Assembly (NCBI GenBank): GCA_003313425.1 | Contig: NHZP01000082.1 | Span: 98,279 to 162,278, forward strand | Origin: Pseudopyrenochaeta lycopersici | Taxonomy: Eukaryota > Ascomycota > Dothideomycetes > Pleosporales > Pseudopyrenochaetaceae | Reading direction: 5' to 3' | DNA: 64,000 bases | Part shown: in pieces, positions 48,511 to 59,100 of the stretch | How the letters are laid out: each line of letters opens with the position of its first letter | How positions within the stretch are numbered: the first letter of the stretch is position 1 | The notes under the pieces: model-generated | Databases searched by the model: none | Told to the model about the DNA's origin: nothing | What the model saw: only the letters and a program-made list of their open reading frames with translations | Program-made: the position numbers and the translations under genes

Positions 48511-48913
48511 ATGCGCTTGTCGCGCTCGCCGCGAGCAGGGCGAGCGCTTATCCTTAGCGAAGCGAGCGGTCACGTGCCGTGTAGCAGAGTTGGGTATTGG
48601 CGAGTCCTGACTGGTTTGTCAGCCCCCAGGGCGTGCTCCCCTGTCTGAGACTTCAGATCCTAACATATTACTGCAACACCATAAAGTGAACTGACGATAT
48701 CTATTACACCTAGTGTTATACTAGAGCTACGTTTAGGGGTTAAGATAGCTATTAGAGCTTTTAGATAGTCTATAGCAACCCCTAAGGGCTGCTAAGAAGT
48801 AGAATATGGTATAGAGAAGTATAATAATATAATATAAAGTAAGTCCGATAATAAATTCCTTTCCTTCGATGAAAAGGATGGTGATGGTTCCTCTTTGTCC
48901 CTTTCCGGGACAT

Positions 48914-49117
48914 TGTCAGATTCAAGGACTATTTGGCTTGATCTTTGATGAATTTTTGATGATGAGCGTGATTGATTGTATGTTCTCTATTTTCTGCCTT
49001 TTTTGTGTGTCCCTCTGCTAAGTGGTTGCACCCCAGAGTTTGTGCTACCATCTAGGATCTCGCAACTTGGAGATCCACACGTGACATCTAACACCCTATC
49101 GGGCCTTACATCTGACA
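48914..49117 (+). repeat. Solo Copia LTR (204 bp), nearly unmutated
   Basis: TGTCAG..CTGACA with exact 5-bp duplication GACAT (48909-48913, 49118-49122). It is the same family as 17208-17413 and the LTRs of elements 1 and 2. It lies about 380 bp upstream of the SDR 3 start, close enough to have disturbed its promoter. Confidence 0.93.
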
Positions 49118-49366
49118 GACATAGTGGAGGAAAAGGGGGGGCTAGCTTCAATTCGGAGAGATACTATAGCTCGCATAGCTTTCCCGGACCGCTATGCGCC
49201 CTAGAGCACTCCAAGAAGGTAATAAATTCCACGAAAAAGATGATAGGCGGTCCTTATGCGTTTGCCGGAATTTATCCCAAACATCGGGGCGGCTACAAAA
49301 CTTGACAGCCGGCTTAGCGAACATGGCTATTGCTCGGACTTCGGACCTGGCCCCGGGTCGGAAATT

Positions 49367-49381
49367 CGGGGACCTGGCCCG
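49367..49381. promoter_or_regulatory. CGG-N9-CCG palindromic site upstream of SDR 3
   Basis: CGG 49367-49369 and CCG 49379-49381, 118 bp before the SDR 3 ATG, in a GC-rich stretch with several further CGG/CCG triplets (49334-49383). Regulator binding inferred. Confidence 0.45.
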
Positions 49382-49498
49382 GGAAATCTGTACGGAGACA
49401 TACTTTCGAGACTGATTCTGCTTGTGCTTTTCTAGCAGTGCTGAGCAATCGCAGAGCTACCATAGAGGAACTCACTAGCACATATACGCACACCCACG

Positions 49499-50631
49499 AT
49501 GTCACGTGGTCTCTCGCTTTCGGGAAGTGCATTCGTGACTGGAGCTGCCTCAGGTAAGTCTCATATCCTTGACTATCAGAATCAATGTTGTCGAAATACT
49601 AGCAGTTGAGCTATCTGACACAAGAGGCTTTCCTAGGAATCGGCAAGGCGACCACCTTCGCCCTTGCGGAGTATGGGGTGCGCCAATTTGGACTCAGCGA
49701 CATCAATGCGCAACTACTTCATGAGGTAGCAGCTGAACTCAGGTCGAGTCACTCTGACGTGCAAGTGCTTGAGTTTGCCTTAGATGTATCTTCTGAGCAA
49801 GCTGTGAATGATGCAGTAAACGAGACGGCAAAGAAATTTGGACGTCTGGACATTGCGGTGAACAACGCTGGGGTCGCTGGACCGATGGCACCCACCCCAG
49901 ATGTGGAATATGAGGCGTGGAGGAAGCTTTTCGACATTAACCTTCATGGTGTCTGGCTATGTGAGCGAGCAGAGATCAGGCAGATGTTGAAGCAAGAGTG
50001 AGTTTGTTACGTAAGAGACGAGCGCTGCGGGTCACACAACAGGAAACAGTCGTTTACGGTGCTAACGTATCTTCATTACAGTATCAAAGGCCCGCGCACC
50101 GGCCGCGGTGTCATTGTCAACGTCTCGTCCGCCCACGGTCTCAGCGGCACGACGAGCGGGGCGGCAGCGTATCCAACATCGAAACACGCCGTTATCGGAC
50201 TTACAAAATCGGTGAGACTGTCCAACAGTACATGAACATACTTCCCGTTCCATTTCTTTGTTTTGAGAACCCATTCCGAGCGAATGCTAAGCTGGCCATA
50301 TTCAGGACTCAAACAAGTTTGCAAGCCAGGGAATCCGCATCAACGCCATCTGTCCAGGCTATGTCGAGACGCCGCTCGTGGCCAAAGCTGCTGCGTCTGA
50401 TCTCATTAGTCTCGAGATTGCTAAGACTCCGATGAAGCGCCTGGCGCAAATGGATGAGATTGCTGACTGCATCGCCTTCGTGGTTTCACCCATGGCAAGC
50501 TTCATGACAGGAACGGCTCTAGTCGTGGATGGGTACGTGTAATCCAATATTGGCATTTTACTAGGCCTTGAAGCTGATACGACCGCTGCAGTGGATTCAC
50601 TTCGGGGTCGAATTATAGTCCTAGTGACTGA
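49499..50631 (+). CDS. Short-chain dehydrogenase/reductase (SDR 3)
   Basis: Five exons (49499-49553, 49637-49997, 50082-50211, 50306-50532, 50592-50631) give 270 residues. All introns are GT..AG and phase-correct. The motif TGAASGIGKA is rebuilt across the first intron. LSDIN carries the acidic NAD-type residue, and NNAGVAGP, VNVSSAHG (catalytic Ser), YPTSKHA (Tyr and Lys), ICPGYVETP and VVDGGFTSG follow. Arrangement and length fit 2,5-diketo- or cyclic-alcohol dehydrogenases of the classical type. It resembles SDR 1, sharing E-I-x-Q-M-L-K-Q-E. It converges with the alpha/beta hydrolase gene, 54 bp apart. The likely job is making the ketone used by the neighbouring BVMO. This is inference from context. 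Confidence 0.92.
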
Positions 50632-50685
50632 AGAGTATCTCAAAAGTACGACTTTAGTAGTATCGAGTTAGACTCGAAATCGACT

Positions 50686-51598
50686 CTAATTGTTTAATTT
50701 CCCTTTGAGCCACGCACCAACTTCGGTGATCGTCTTGATGGCTTCTGGCGCCCTGCCAGCCATGAAATGGTACACGTGCTGCATCTCTAGAGCCACACCG
50801 AGCGTGACATCAACACCAGCCTGCTTCGCCCGGTCTGCCAGTCTCGTGGCATCACTTAACAGTGCCTCTGCCCCACTAACCGAAATGTGCAACGGGTGAC
50901 AACCCTTGAAGTCTCCATACAGCGGGTTTGCCAATGCATTCTTTGGCGAGGCCTCCCCGACGTACATCTTGCTAATAATGCTTAGCATTCCCGCTAGCGC
51001 GAGCGCCTCCGTCTCAGCCTTAGTCGCTAGTGACTCTCCCGTCCACTCTATGTCTAACTGTAGTGAAAAAGGTCCTATTACTACAGGAAGCGGTCTACCC
51101 TCCTCTTAAGTTTCAGCCCCACCGTAGTAGCGAGATTTCCACCCACTGAATCCACTAGGAGGCTAATGTTCTGCGGCGTGTGGCCTGTATCGTTAACAAG
51201 CCACTTACATGCCGCAGTAGCGTCTTCCAGTCGTCTGGGAATGGATGTTCCGGTGCCCGACGGTAATCAATCACTAGCGCAAGACTGCCAGCAGCTTTCA
51301 CTAAATGGCCAGCCAATTTGCAATGACTGGGCAGTGATCCAGTGAATCCATCCCCGCTGTGTATGTAGAGAATTGCAGACTTGGATGACATTAATACAGG
51401 CTTGCACCAGATGGCGTCACGATTGGTACCTAGGCACTGGGCTTCCTCGTACGTGATCTCGGTGGGCTCTGAAGCCGGCTCATGTAAAAACTCCAGATGT
51501 GTCCACTGCTCATCGATGCTCATGGTGGGGTTCGCCAGCATGCACGTTTTCATGCCCGTGTAGAGATCATGGAGTACTTCGGACTCTTTGGAGGGCAT
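50686..51598 (-). pseudogene. Alpha/beta hydrolase, monoterpene epsilon-lactone hydrolase-like, frameshifted
   Basis: Reads as an HSL-type (alpha/beta-hydrolase-3) esterase from the ATG at 51598 (MPSKESEVLHDLY) to TAA at 50688-50686. Family marks are YIHSGDGF in place of HGGGF, VIDYRRAPEHPFP, VDSVGGNLA in place of GDSAGGNL (nucleophile Ser kept), a late D-A-T-R-L-A-D-R-A segment and ALEMQHVYHF with the catalytic His. The frame must be changed twice to follow the family: near 51235-51243 (after HPFP) and near 51101-51110 (after LKL). Each change corresponds to a one-base indel. The N-terminus closely follows bacterial lactone hydrolases used after a BVMO. It is either a recent pseudogene or carries sequencing errors. 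It sits between SDR 3 and the BVMO. Confidence 0.8.
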
Positions 51599-51877
51599 TC
51601 TGTCGTATGAAACTCTTGTCAACTGAACTTTTTCAAATAGTGTTATGGAGAATCTGTGCTTGAGAGTTCGTTCCTGTCTGCCGCCAGTGTGGCTGTTTAT
51701 TGTACACACATCCTTACCGTACTCCTAATGTCATAAGCACAATCTATATTTGAGAGGCGAATCGCCCACTTTACAAGAAATAAAATAGATGCATAAACTA
51801 TGTACGCTTACATCCGAACTTCACGAAGTTCGCATATCTAAAGGGCATGCCAGTTGTTATACCATTCCCTTATTGGC

Positions 51878-53803
51878 CTACATGATATTCATACCATCAA
51901 ACTTGTTATCGGCTCTCCACTTCCTAATAATCTTATTGAACTTTGGCCCTCCGCCACCGTAAGGTTGTTTTTTGAAAGTGATGTCATCTAGCCTACCCTC
52001 ATCGTTGTAATAGCCTGGTGTGCACTGCTTAAGAAACTCGCCTCGGGCTGCTCCCGTCTCGATCGTTTCCCGGACCCATGCATCAGCGGCCTCCTTCTTA
52101 GGGTCCAGCGACTTGATGCCTCGTTTTTCGGTCTCACTAATAACGTATGCGAGATGTCTAGTCATCTCAGCGCTGTTATGCGTGAAGTTCGGATTTGCAC
52201 CAGACTGTACTACTGTCAAGAGCATCATATTAGGGAACTGAGGGACGGCCCAACCGTGGAAGGTCACTGGACCATCTTTCCATGCTTCGGAAATTGATAT
52301 TCCCTGTCGACCGATGATATCGCGACCAGCTCGCTCGCTAAAGTCAGAGTTCCACTCAAAACCGGTAGCGTAGATGAGACAGTCTACCTCGTATTCAGTT
52401 CCATTTGCGACGAAGCCTTTCTCGGTCAACTTTTCGACGCCTCTTCCATCTGTGTCAATAAGCGAGACAGAAGGCCGATTAAAAGTCTGCAGATATTCAT
52501 CATGAAAGCATGGACGCTTGCAAAACTGGTTATACCAAGGCTTCAGTGAGCTAGCAGTCTTGGGATCCGATACGATCAAGTCAACCCGTTGACGAATGCT
52601 TTCCATCTTTTTAAAATCTGCAAGTTGCATGCGAGCAGCAATGGCATGTGGATCAGCGGCTCCATCGTCTCCAGTGCCGAAGAAACCAGGCAGTGAACGC
52701 AGGATGTCGGTCCACCCATCGGCAACAAGATCTTCCTCGACTGGCTCCCCGCTAATGATAGCTGTGAAATTCTCCATGCGCGCACGTTGCCAGCCGGGAG
52801 CAAGGCTCTTAGCCCATTCCTCTTCGGTGTCTTTATTATTGCGGATATCGACTGATGAAGGGGTTCGTTGAATGACATATAGTTGCTTAGCCCACTCTCC
52901 AAGTCGAGGCACTATCTGAATTGCTGTTGCACCAGTCCCGATGATGGCTACTCGCTTGTCCTTCAGACCTGTGAGGTCGGGCTTCTCTGGTGACCCACCG
53001 GTGTACGCATAGTTCCAGCGGCAGCTGTGAAACGATTCGCCCTTGAACGACTCTATATTTACACCTGGAAACTTGGGGGTAGAGAGCGGCCCGGGGGCCG
53101 GAACTAGCCAACGACCGGTGATCTTGTCGTTCCAGTTTGTTTCAATCTTCCAATAGGCACCTGTTTCGTCCCACGTCATTTTCTTGGCTTCCGTTTGGAA
53201 GAGAGTCTTCTGCGGGATGCCGTACAAGTCGGCAATTGCTTTTGCGTGCTTTCGCAGCTCGGGCCCTTTTGCATATTTCTCGGTTGGGATATAGTTAAGC
53301 TCTTCCAGCATCGGCATGTAGATGTAAGATTCTATATCACACTGGGCACCGGGGTACCGGTTCCAATGCCTGTTCCCGCGTTTAGCTTACTCAATAAGAG
53401 TATTATTTAAGGATAATATCGCTTACCAAGTACCACCGTAACCGTCACCTTTCTCAATAATAGCAATGTTTTGGAAACCCTGCTCCAGTAGACGCGCCGA
53501 CGCTTGGAGGCCACTGAAGCCACCGCCGATAATCACCACATCATAGTAGGCAGTGATAGGATCACGCTTGAATTTAGTGTCCGCATATGGGTCTTTCAGG
53601 TATCTGACCAGAGACTGCTCTTGGGTTAGACGATACTGACTGAGTCCGAGAGCCGTTTGTCGCTTTTCGCGTTCGATCTTGTATTTCTCCACCAGTGCAT
53701 CGGGATCGAAATCGATGAGGATACCCGCCGCATTAGCCTGCTCCCTCAAATAGGAGACTGGCTCGGGTGCCTCGAGACGTTCAATTGCGACTTCTTGTGC
53801 CAT
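51878..53803 (-). CDS. Baeyer-Villiger monooxygenase (type I FMO)
   Basis: Complete gene of two exons (53803-53427, 53369-51878) giving 622 residues. The 57-nt intron splits the Trp codon of GGTW. GGGFSG at about residues 93-98 binds FAD. GAQCDIESYIYMP follows the intron. The BVMO fingerprint at about 232-243 reads FKGESFHSCRWN, with Asn where Pro or Asp is usual. GTGATA near 260 binds NADPH, and YATGFEW lies near 430. The long N-terminal extension (about 85 residues before the FAD motif) is typical of the cyclododecanone/terpenoid ketone subgroup. It oxidises a ketone to a lactone or ester using NADPH and O2. Ends NIM, so no PTS1. A CGG-N9-CCG site lies 201 bp upstream. Confidence 0.94.
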
Positions 53804-54003
53804 TGTAATGTTGCTTGACCACTAAAACTGACATCGCAGAGCTGATACTTTAAATTCACCCTGCTAGCCTTTGTTAAATCCATGCCGGGAAACGCATAGC
53901 CGGAGGTTTTAGAGCATTTTGGGTGCATGTCTTCACCGATAGCCATATGTAGCATTAATAATCCTAGATCTGACATGGTGGGATCGGCCCGCTCTCACCG
54001 CCG

Positions 54004-54018
54004 CGGACCATTGTTCCG
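54004..54018. promoter_or_regulatory. CGG-N9-CCG palindromic site upstream of the BVMO
   Basis: CGG 54004-54006 and CCG 54016-54018, in the 0.5-kb gap between the BVMO start (53803) and transposon E (54311). The gap contains no gene. Confidence 0.45.
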
Positions 54019-54310
54019 TTACTATCCCACAGAGCCGTCGGCTGAAGGCGATAGAAATCAAAGAAATTGCCTTCACTCCGTTAGGTCTCCGTAATGCCTT
54101 TTTGAGGCGCACACACGATTCGGGCCCCTTCATGTCACCCTGATACCTAGTCACTTGCCACTCAAACAGGATCTCGCACCGAGACCCACAATGTGAATGA
54201 CATTCTCCATCAAACACTTAAAAAGTACAGTGTGAATGCATGATAGTTAACAGCATTATTACGATACCTTTCTCCACAGACCTGCGTGAGCGAAAACCAT
54301 CGTTCCTATA

Positions 54311-56155
54311 ACGTGCCCCACCACCTGGTGCACGCGACCACCTGATGCACGCGAACACGAAAACTTCACCCAATTTCACAACGCGATTACTCCACCACCA
54401 TAGCAGGTATTAAGGCTGCGCTTAAAGCATTAAAATCCTTAAAACTAGGAGAATCTTTTAGCTACTAAGAATACGCAGATAAGTTTAAATATAAGCACTT
54501 AACGCTGTTTAGATGTTATTATAGCGTAGTAAGCTTATGTGTAACTAAGATTAAAAATAACTAATTACTTAATAACGCGTAAGAGAAAAAGCTTATACAG
54601 TATATTAAGAGTCTATCCTTATAATAACTACCTCTAACTTAGGCTATAATATATAATTTTAGAGCCTAGATAGTATCTAGGGAGCCTAGTAAATACTAAG
54701 TTAAGCGCTATATTAACTATCATAATATTAAGGTTATCTTATATTAGGCGACCGCCTTTAATTACAACTACTTTAAAGCTAATTCTACCTTTAACTATAG
54801 CCTCTATTTTAAGCTACTAAAGTATAAAATTAAGTAATACTCTATTAAACTATAATATATTTATAATATAGATAAGAAAGGCTTCCTTATTAGGATACTA
54901 GGTAAGTTAAAGCGTGTATTCTTAAGAAGTAACTATAAGTAAAGAAAGATAAGGTATACTATCTAGGATAGTAATTATAAGTAGATTACTATTTTAGCCT
55001 ATATCTATACTAATAGTAGTACTCTTACGTCTACTTTTATTTATTAGGCTACCTTAGGTAACCTATAAGACTTATAGTAATAAGATTTTAAGCCTTAATA
55101 CTATAAAGCCTTCTTTACTTTAATATTAAGTAGATAGATGAATAATACTATAGGCCTATCCTAGCTTAAGAAGGTATTTGATTATAAGATAAAAGCTAAG
55201 GCTTATTAATTCTATTAATTACTTATCTTTAATAGCTATAGATCTTACTTTATAATAGATTTTATAAGCTACTATAATTAAAATAAGACCCTTCTTACTA
55301 TCTATCCTCCTTATTCTATATATACCTTACAGCCTCTTAATATAAGCGTATTTAGGCCTCTTACTACTACCTACTACACTAAGCTATCTTACTTTATCTC
55401 CTAAGCTTAAGGTCTAACCTATATTACTAAAAAGGATTTCTTTTACTTCTTCTATTAAGCTTAGAGCTTATCTATTAAAGAAATAATACTCTATAAGGCT
55501 TTTATAATAATAGGTATTAAGCCTTTTAATTTTAATATTATCTTCTACTACTTTACTACAGTACTAACGGTTAGAGTTTAATCCTTTCAGAGTTACTAGA
55601 CGCAAGTGAAAGGTAACAATCCTTCCAAGTTACTAGACGCAGGTAAAAGGTACCTGTTACCTTTTACCTTTCACTTAGCTGGATAGCTAGATTAGGACTA
55701 GCCTGATCTAGCTTATGTATTTAGGCAGCACCTCTTTCCTGAAGGTAAGAGGCATCTGCTATTTTGTCTACTTCTTTTAAATAAAGTTACTCTCAACCAG
55801 ACCGTCCCAACTGTGCGTGTTAACTGCCCCACACTAACCTTAAAAGATACACCCTCCTTACGCAATAGCTCCTCTTTAGTACTTAGTTTAAGTAATTAGA
55901 GAAAGATAGAGCGCCTCCTAAGGTAGGCTGTAGATAATATCTATTATAGTTGCTTAAAAAAGCTTAGTTAAATAATTTATACTATCTTAGCTTAAAAAAG
56001 CCTAGTTAAATAATTTATATTATCTTAGCTTAAAATTAGCTACTTTAATATAAGACTACTTAGCTTAAAGAGGCTCTTAATAATAAGAAGAAGTATAAGA
56101 AGTATTAGTAAGGCATTAATTCTTAAGCATCCTAATAAGTACTATTGTCAGATTC
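54311..56155 (+). mobile_element. pogo/Fot1-like element E, RIP-degraded and interrupted
   Basis: Begins after TA 54309-54310 with ACGTGCCCCACCACCTGGTG. The transposase parallels that of element C: A-A-L-K-A-L-K-S-L-K-L-G-E-S-F near 54415, a P-P-Y-S-x-Y-T-L-Q-P-L segment near 55310, and the Lys-rich tail resuming at 55855. It is interrupted by an unmutated stretch (55565-55850). A 45-bp segment near 55965-56040 is duplicated in tandem. Copia element 2 cuts it at 56156. No right terminus was found. Confidence 0.82.
55565..55850. mobile_element. Unmutated insertion inside element E, possible MITE
   Basis: About 285 bp of normal composition within a RIP-mutated transposase. It contains two GTTACTAGACGCA(A/G)GT units (about 55591 and 55633) and a near-perfect hairpin GTAAAAGGTACC/GGTAACAGGTACCTTTTAC around 55650-55675. 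No coding capacity is seen. Exact ends and target duplication are unclear. Confidence 0.4.
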
Positions 56156-59100
56156 AAGGACTATTTAGCTTGATCTTTGACGAATTTTAATAATAAACGT
56201 AATTAATTAATTCTGTGTTCTCTCCCCTCCTTTCTATAAGTGCTTTTCTTCTAGAGGTTCTAAAGGCTGTAGTATTAGTCCTTCTATTAATCGCCCTTTC
56301 CTGTATAGTACTTCTAAGTTTATCTTTTATATCTAACAGGCCTTATAGTACTTATGTAATCTGACACACCCCCTTAGCTTAGATAACTATGTAAGCTAGA
56401 TAACTAGTTATAAGCCCCTTATATAATTATAAGGTCCTTAAGTTATCTCTTAGATCTCTTTAAGTAGTGCTTCTTTTATTACTTTATAGTTTCTTACTTC
56501 TACTAGTTTAAGTTATTTTAAGAAGTTATTCTATTTATTATAGGGTAATACCTTTGTAAAGCCGTCCGCGATTATTTTAGTTAAATATATATACTCTATT
56601 TTTATCTTTCCTAATAAAACTTCTTATCTAAGCTAATAATTATAGATATTAACATAGTAAACCTTAGTCTAGAGCTTTAAAACTCCTGTACTTACTAGCT
56701 AGATTATTTAAGTATTATTGCACTAAATTATTATTATAGGTAATAGTAGCTTAACTTCTAGTTCTTCTAGCAGTTACGTTATAAAGATTACTTCTTTAGC
56801 TACCTATAACAGTGCTAGTAATTTAGCTTTAGTTATTTATATAGTTACTATATCTTATTTATTTACTTTCTATATAATTAGCCTATTAAACAGCTTAATT
56901 ATATATCCTTAAGAGCTTTTCTTATCTAAAGTATTATTAGTAAATAAGGCGTTACTTATAACTTATAGGTAATTACCTCCTCTAAGTTATAGTGCTTGCG
57001 ACTTTATCTTATTAAGGTATAGTAGTACTCTATTAGCAGTATTATAGTGCTCTTTACTAGGGTTTAATAAGAATTATGCTAGTCTTAATATAGTAAAAGT
57101 AATATTAGGCCTTATTATAACTACTGCGTATAGTAGTAAACTAACTTTACGTTAATACTTATTAACTTTAGATAGTATTACTATTCCTAAGCGCGGCTTT
57201 AGTTTAACTATACTTATTAGTGTATTATATTAATAATTCTAATTATTAACTAAATAGCTTATCTTCTTAGCGTATATAACTTAAGAGAGATAGATAAGTT
57301 ATTAATCTTACTTTTAGATAACCTTAACTCCTAGAAACTACTATAAGTTATTACTACCTATTATTATGTACTTTCTTATAATCTACTTAACTGCTTATTT
57401 TACTTCTATAGTCTTTAACTTATAATATATAAGAATAATATTATCAACGTAGAAGAAAATAATAAGTCTATCTTTAATTATATAGTATAGCTCTTATAGT
57501 ACTTCTATAAATTCTAGGGTTTTAAGAGTTATTATAAACTCCTTTTACTATAGTAAGAGTAATATTTAGAGCCTATATAACGCCTTTTAAACTTAGAGGA
57601 TTATACTTTTCTTATAATATCTGCGCAGTATTTTTATATATACTTCTTAGTCTATAGTTATATATATAAATATGTTTACTACGTTATATTACTTTAGTTT
57701 AAGATTATACTTAGCTATAATTACTATTAGTATTTAAAAGGACCTACTTACTAACGTAGTAGTATATATGTCTTACGTTATAATATGTCGCTGTTAGTCT
57801 CCTTAGACTATAAGTCGTGCTTTATACTTAAGAAATTAATTATACTTATTTAGCTTATATATATATACTTATATATAGTTAAGGGTTTATTATCTTATAC
57901 CCTTTATTAGCTTAAGTAGGACCTCTGTCCATAACTTTATTTATCTATAGCTTTTAAGGTATACTTATTCTGCCTCTTTAAATAGCTCTCCTATAAGATA
58001 GTATTTAAGGTTAGTATACAGCGTAGGTAGTAGTAGACGTTAGCTTTAGTAGATCTTTCAGCCTTAAGCGAGCATCCTTTTTATCTAAGCCTTATTAATA
58101 ACTTTCCCTCTATAGTTCCCTACGTTACCTGCCTAGGTACTAGCTATAAAGGCGGCTACCTAAGGAATTAGTTTTAATAAGTATAAGTTTATATTAGTTG
58201 CCTGCGCACTTACTATTAGACTTGTAAAGAGTGCTGCTAGTAGTAGCGTAGATAGAGGAGTTAGGTATATATCCCTAATTCTCTTTCTGCGATAGTATCC
58301 TAGTAGACCTTCCTCTTTAGAGTTATTAGTATCCTTAACTATATTATTTTTATAAAAAGACTTAGTCTCTAGTTAATAGACTAGAGTAGAAAGCTCTATT
58401 ATCTTTATATAGGTTATAATTTCTTACAGCGTACTGTGTATAAGGTTATCTATTAGGTCTTTAGTTTTAGTATTAAATACTATTTACTTATTAAATATAA
58501 TATCTTGTGTACTTATTACTTTTATAAGAGATAGGATCTAAATTTAATAGATATTCAAGGATTAATAGCTAACTAAGTACCTGACCTAGGCTTTCAGATC
58601 TAGCTATTAAAGTTATAATTTACCTTAGTAAGTATTATCTGTTATTGCGAATACTTTACAGCTATAGGCTTTTAAATAAGTAAGATTTAGCTTCTTAGAT
58701 ATCGTAATAACTCTGTTATTAAGTATAACTCTTATAAAAAAGACCTTATATAGTATCTTCTAGTTATTTACATAATTTAGTATTTAATTATATAAGTACA
58801 CGCTAGCTTAAGTAATTTCGGGCCATAGCTCTTAGGATAGGTTAGTATTAAGGCGTATAGCACGCGATTTCTCCTTATTTACACCCCTTAAGCGTTCAGC
58901 ACCTCTATTCTAATCTTATGTATCTAGGGTAGAAGGCTTAACAGGTATCCCTTATAATACTAACTAGCGTTCTACTTCTAGCTTAACTGTTGTAATTTTA
59001 TTATCTAACTTAATAACTTTAATTATAATATTAAACTAGTTCTTTATAAATAGAATAAAGTTTAAAAGTATCTTAATTATTAATTTAGCAGGGTAATTAT

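Noticed and set aside
48976..49305. Open frame of 109 codons overlapping the solo LTR
   Set aside because: Most of it is LTR sequence (48914-49117). No family motif, and the promoter region of SDR 3 continues behind it.
53870..54217. Minus-strand frames upstream of the BVMO
   Set aside because: No start context or domain. They lie in the promoter gap between the BVMO and a transposon.
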